From the NCBI GenBank assembly GCA_003427395.1, contig BFEA01000310.1, positions 1,372,435 to 1,400,764 of the forward strand: DNA of 28,330 nucleotides, in the 5' to 3' direction. Shown here one piece after another: positions 27,067 through 28,330 of this stretch. The DNA comes from Chara braunii (Eukaryota > Streptophyta > Charophyceae > Charales > Characeae). The translations under genes and the position numbers were made by a program. Each line of letters starts with the position of its first letter. Positions within the stretch are counted from its first letter, which is position 1. The notes under the pieces are model-generated. The model made no database searches and was not told the DNA's origin. It saw only the letters and a program-made list of their open reading frames with translations.

Positions 27067-27650
27067 CCGGTTATCCTTCCTTCATGCGATCAAGGCGTCT
27101 GTTGGTGCTTTTGTGCCTAACTTAAGGACCTCTGACCACTGAGATAGGAGGTTACTGTGCTTCATGATCATATTCAATACTATCGCTCGGGCTTCAAGAC
27201 TATTGGCTGCGGTTACTGCCTCACTCTTCTCTATGGCTCTCACTTCTTTTCTCCTCAGTCTACCTGCCTTTTGCCTCCTCATTGTCTTCTGAGCTTTGCG
27301 TTTTTTCTATCCCTCTATGTCGTGTGTCTTCACACCCTTCTCTTATCTTGCTGAGTAACGTCAACTATAGGTTTCTTTTATGCCCATGCATCTTGTGTTC
27401 TCCTCTCACCCTCTCTCATTCTGACGATCAACTTCTCTTTGATGATCTGGTAAATGGGTAACAATCCAATGGCATAACATTTTTCTCTGGCTCCTTGATG
27501 CTCTCATTTTTTGGCTACGAGTGCTCAGGATTTTCGCAGAGGTATCATACGGAATTCTTCGTTATGCTATTGCTAAGTCAAAAAGGGAAGATGAGAATAG
27601 ACGTCCCAGAAAAAAATTCTAGACGTTATCCTCCTTGTTGATAGGGAGTT

Positions 27651-27693
27651 TTTCCTTCCTTCCTTCCTTGTTTCTGTTTCCTTCCTTCCTTCT
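27651..27693. repeat. (CTTC)n microsatellite
   Basis: Imperfect TTCC/CTTC repeats within the insert of the larger MITE relative. Confidence 0.85.
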
Positions 27694-28110
27694 TTAATCA
27701 TCCTTATTCCCTCACCTTTACCAATGTGAGGAGAGCTCTGCAACGTTCGTTGCTATGCTCTAACCGTCTCCTCTAAACATTTCCATGTGGGTACTACGGG
27801 TACGGCCCACGGGTTGCTACAATGGGCCTTACTGGATCACGAATCTGGCGGATAAACAGCATGAGATTCATAGTGATTGAGAAGAAGCCAAGGGGGGTAC
27901 CACGGACAAAGAATGCAAGGCACAACTAGGGTACCGGTTCATGAATCTGGCACAAAATCAGTGCCAGATTCATAGTATGGTAAAAGCAGGCCAAGCAAGC
28001 TGTAGCCAGGGCGCGAACGTGCCTTGCACCCCAAGTGGAAAAAGTTTGGGCCAGCAGTACCTAACGCCCAGAACTTGAGCGCCCTAAACCGAAAAGGTAT
28101 CCGAGTTCCC

Positions 28111-28330
28111 AAAAAAAAAAAAAAAAAAAAAAAAAAGGGGTAACTAGGGCGCAGTCACGAAAGTAGTTCCTAAAAGCATTTGGAACTGTCGTTTTTGATT
28201 CCAGTCCCGTGCGGAGTTTGCTATGCAGTCCAAACTAGGCGTATGCAGAAAAGTCGAGCACGGAGTTTGGAACTGCACTTCAGTCAGCCAGGTGGCCTCA
28301 GTCAGGGCCCGTCTATCCACGAACAGGAGA
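28111..28330. other. Poly(A) run and a further element start
   Basis: An A-run of about 26 bases follows the MITE-like right end. From 28146 (CTAGGGCGCAGTCACGAAAG) the sequence resembles other GGGC-ended TIR starts, and TTTGGAACTG words recur (28180, 28268). The element is cut off by the window end. Confidence 0.35.

Larger units (their letters stand above)
26290..27790 (+). other. 1.5-kb insert with TATA boxes, CT-rich open frame and ribozyme
   Basis: The first half (26420-26880) is strongly CT-rich with a TATATAT at about 26429. Several overlapping open frames of 108-146 codons are Ser/Pro-rich and unlike any family I know; an ATG at 26477 starts the most gene-like one. The second half holds a TATA-like box, a hammerhead ribozyme fold and a CTTC microsatellite (27651-27693). 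This could be the pLTR of a second, different PLE, a retrozyme-like element or captured host DNA. No RT or endonuclease sequence was found. Confidence 0.4.
26161..28110. mobile_element. Larger relative of the 442-bp MITE carrying an insert
   Basis: The left TIR 26161-26255 (GGGATAATTGGTCGAAAGCG) is a clear relative of the MITE TIR. The complement of 28044-28110 matches it more loosely (GGCCCAAAC, GGTA, ACCTTTTCGGTTT order). Interior words near the right end (GAATCTGG, GCCAGATTCATAG, GGTTCATGAA at 27840-27980) also match the MITE interior. About 1.5 kb (26290-27790) has no counterpart in the small copy. AAA flanks both sides, but the right flank is a poly(A) run. Confidence 0.55.

Overview
The window looks like nuclear DNA of a plant-lineage eukaryote. 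It is dense in microsatellites and fragmented transposons, has N gaps, and shows candidate GTAAGT splice donors but no bacterial gene organisation. From memory of similar protein families, the combination of a GIY-YIG endonuclease ahead of a Penelope-type reverse transcriptase plus a zinc-knuckle ORF suggests a green alga or streptophyte alga (Chara-like). That is an inference I could not test. I found no intact host gene.

The clearest unit is a Penelope-like retroelement (PLE), about 8.4 kb, at 1390-9765. Two long direct repeats (pLTRs, 1390-2717 and 8342-9765) flank a zinc-knuckle/coiled-coil/SAP-like ORF1, a GIY-YIG endonuclease segment, a linker and a PLE-type reverse transcriptase. This endonuclease-first order is the permuted PLE architecture. 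The left pLTR carries a TATA box and, about 50 bp downstream, a hammerhead ribozyme fold. The right pLTR has an assembly gap over the same stretch. The copy is dead: there are frameshifts near 3651, 5040 and 8203, and a 1.4-kb element (5561-6968) splits the endonuclease half from the RT half.

The left flank (425-1390) is GC-rich palindromic sequence, TG/GA/TCAA microsatellites and a compound minisatellite. Sequence 9766-14200 is mostly non-coding and repetitive, with one possible minus-strand exon (12152-12588). A degenerate LINE 3' end (14620-15337) is interrupted by a microsatellite-filled insertion and may resume after 16366.

The right half (18300-28110) is a nested set of short terminal-inverted-repeat (TIR) elements. 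Three of them (18301-18876, 18880-19302, 21823-22559) end in GGG..CCC, are flanked by AAT, and are each filled in both orientations with their own variant of one motif (CTCTCGA, CTCTCC, CTCTAGA). A composite of two inverted 430-bp TIR elements around a third one lies inside a tRNA-like SINE (22842-24450). Another TIR family has an 85-bp-TIR copy at 25168-25609. A related 1.95-kb copy (26161-28110) carries a foreign insert with a second, unrelated-sequence hammerhead ribozyme fold.
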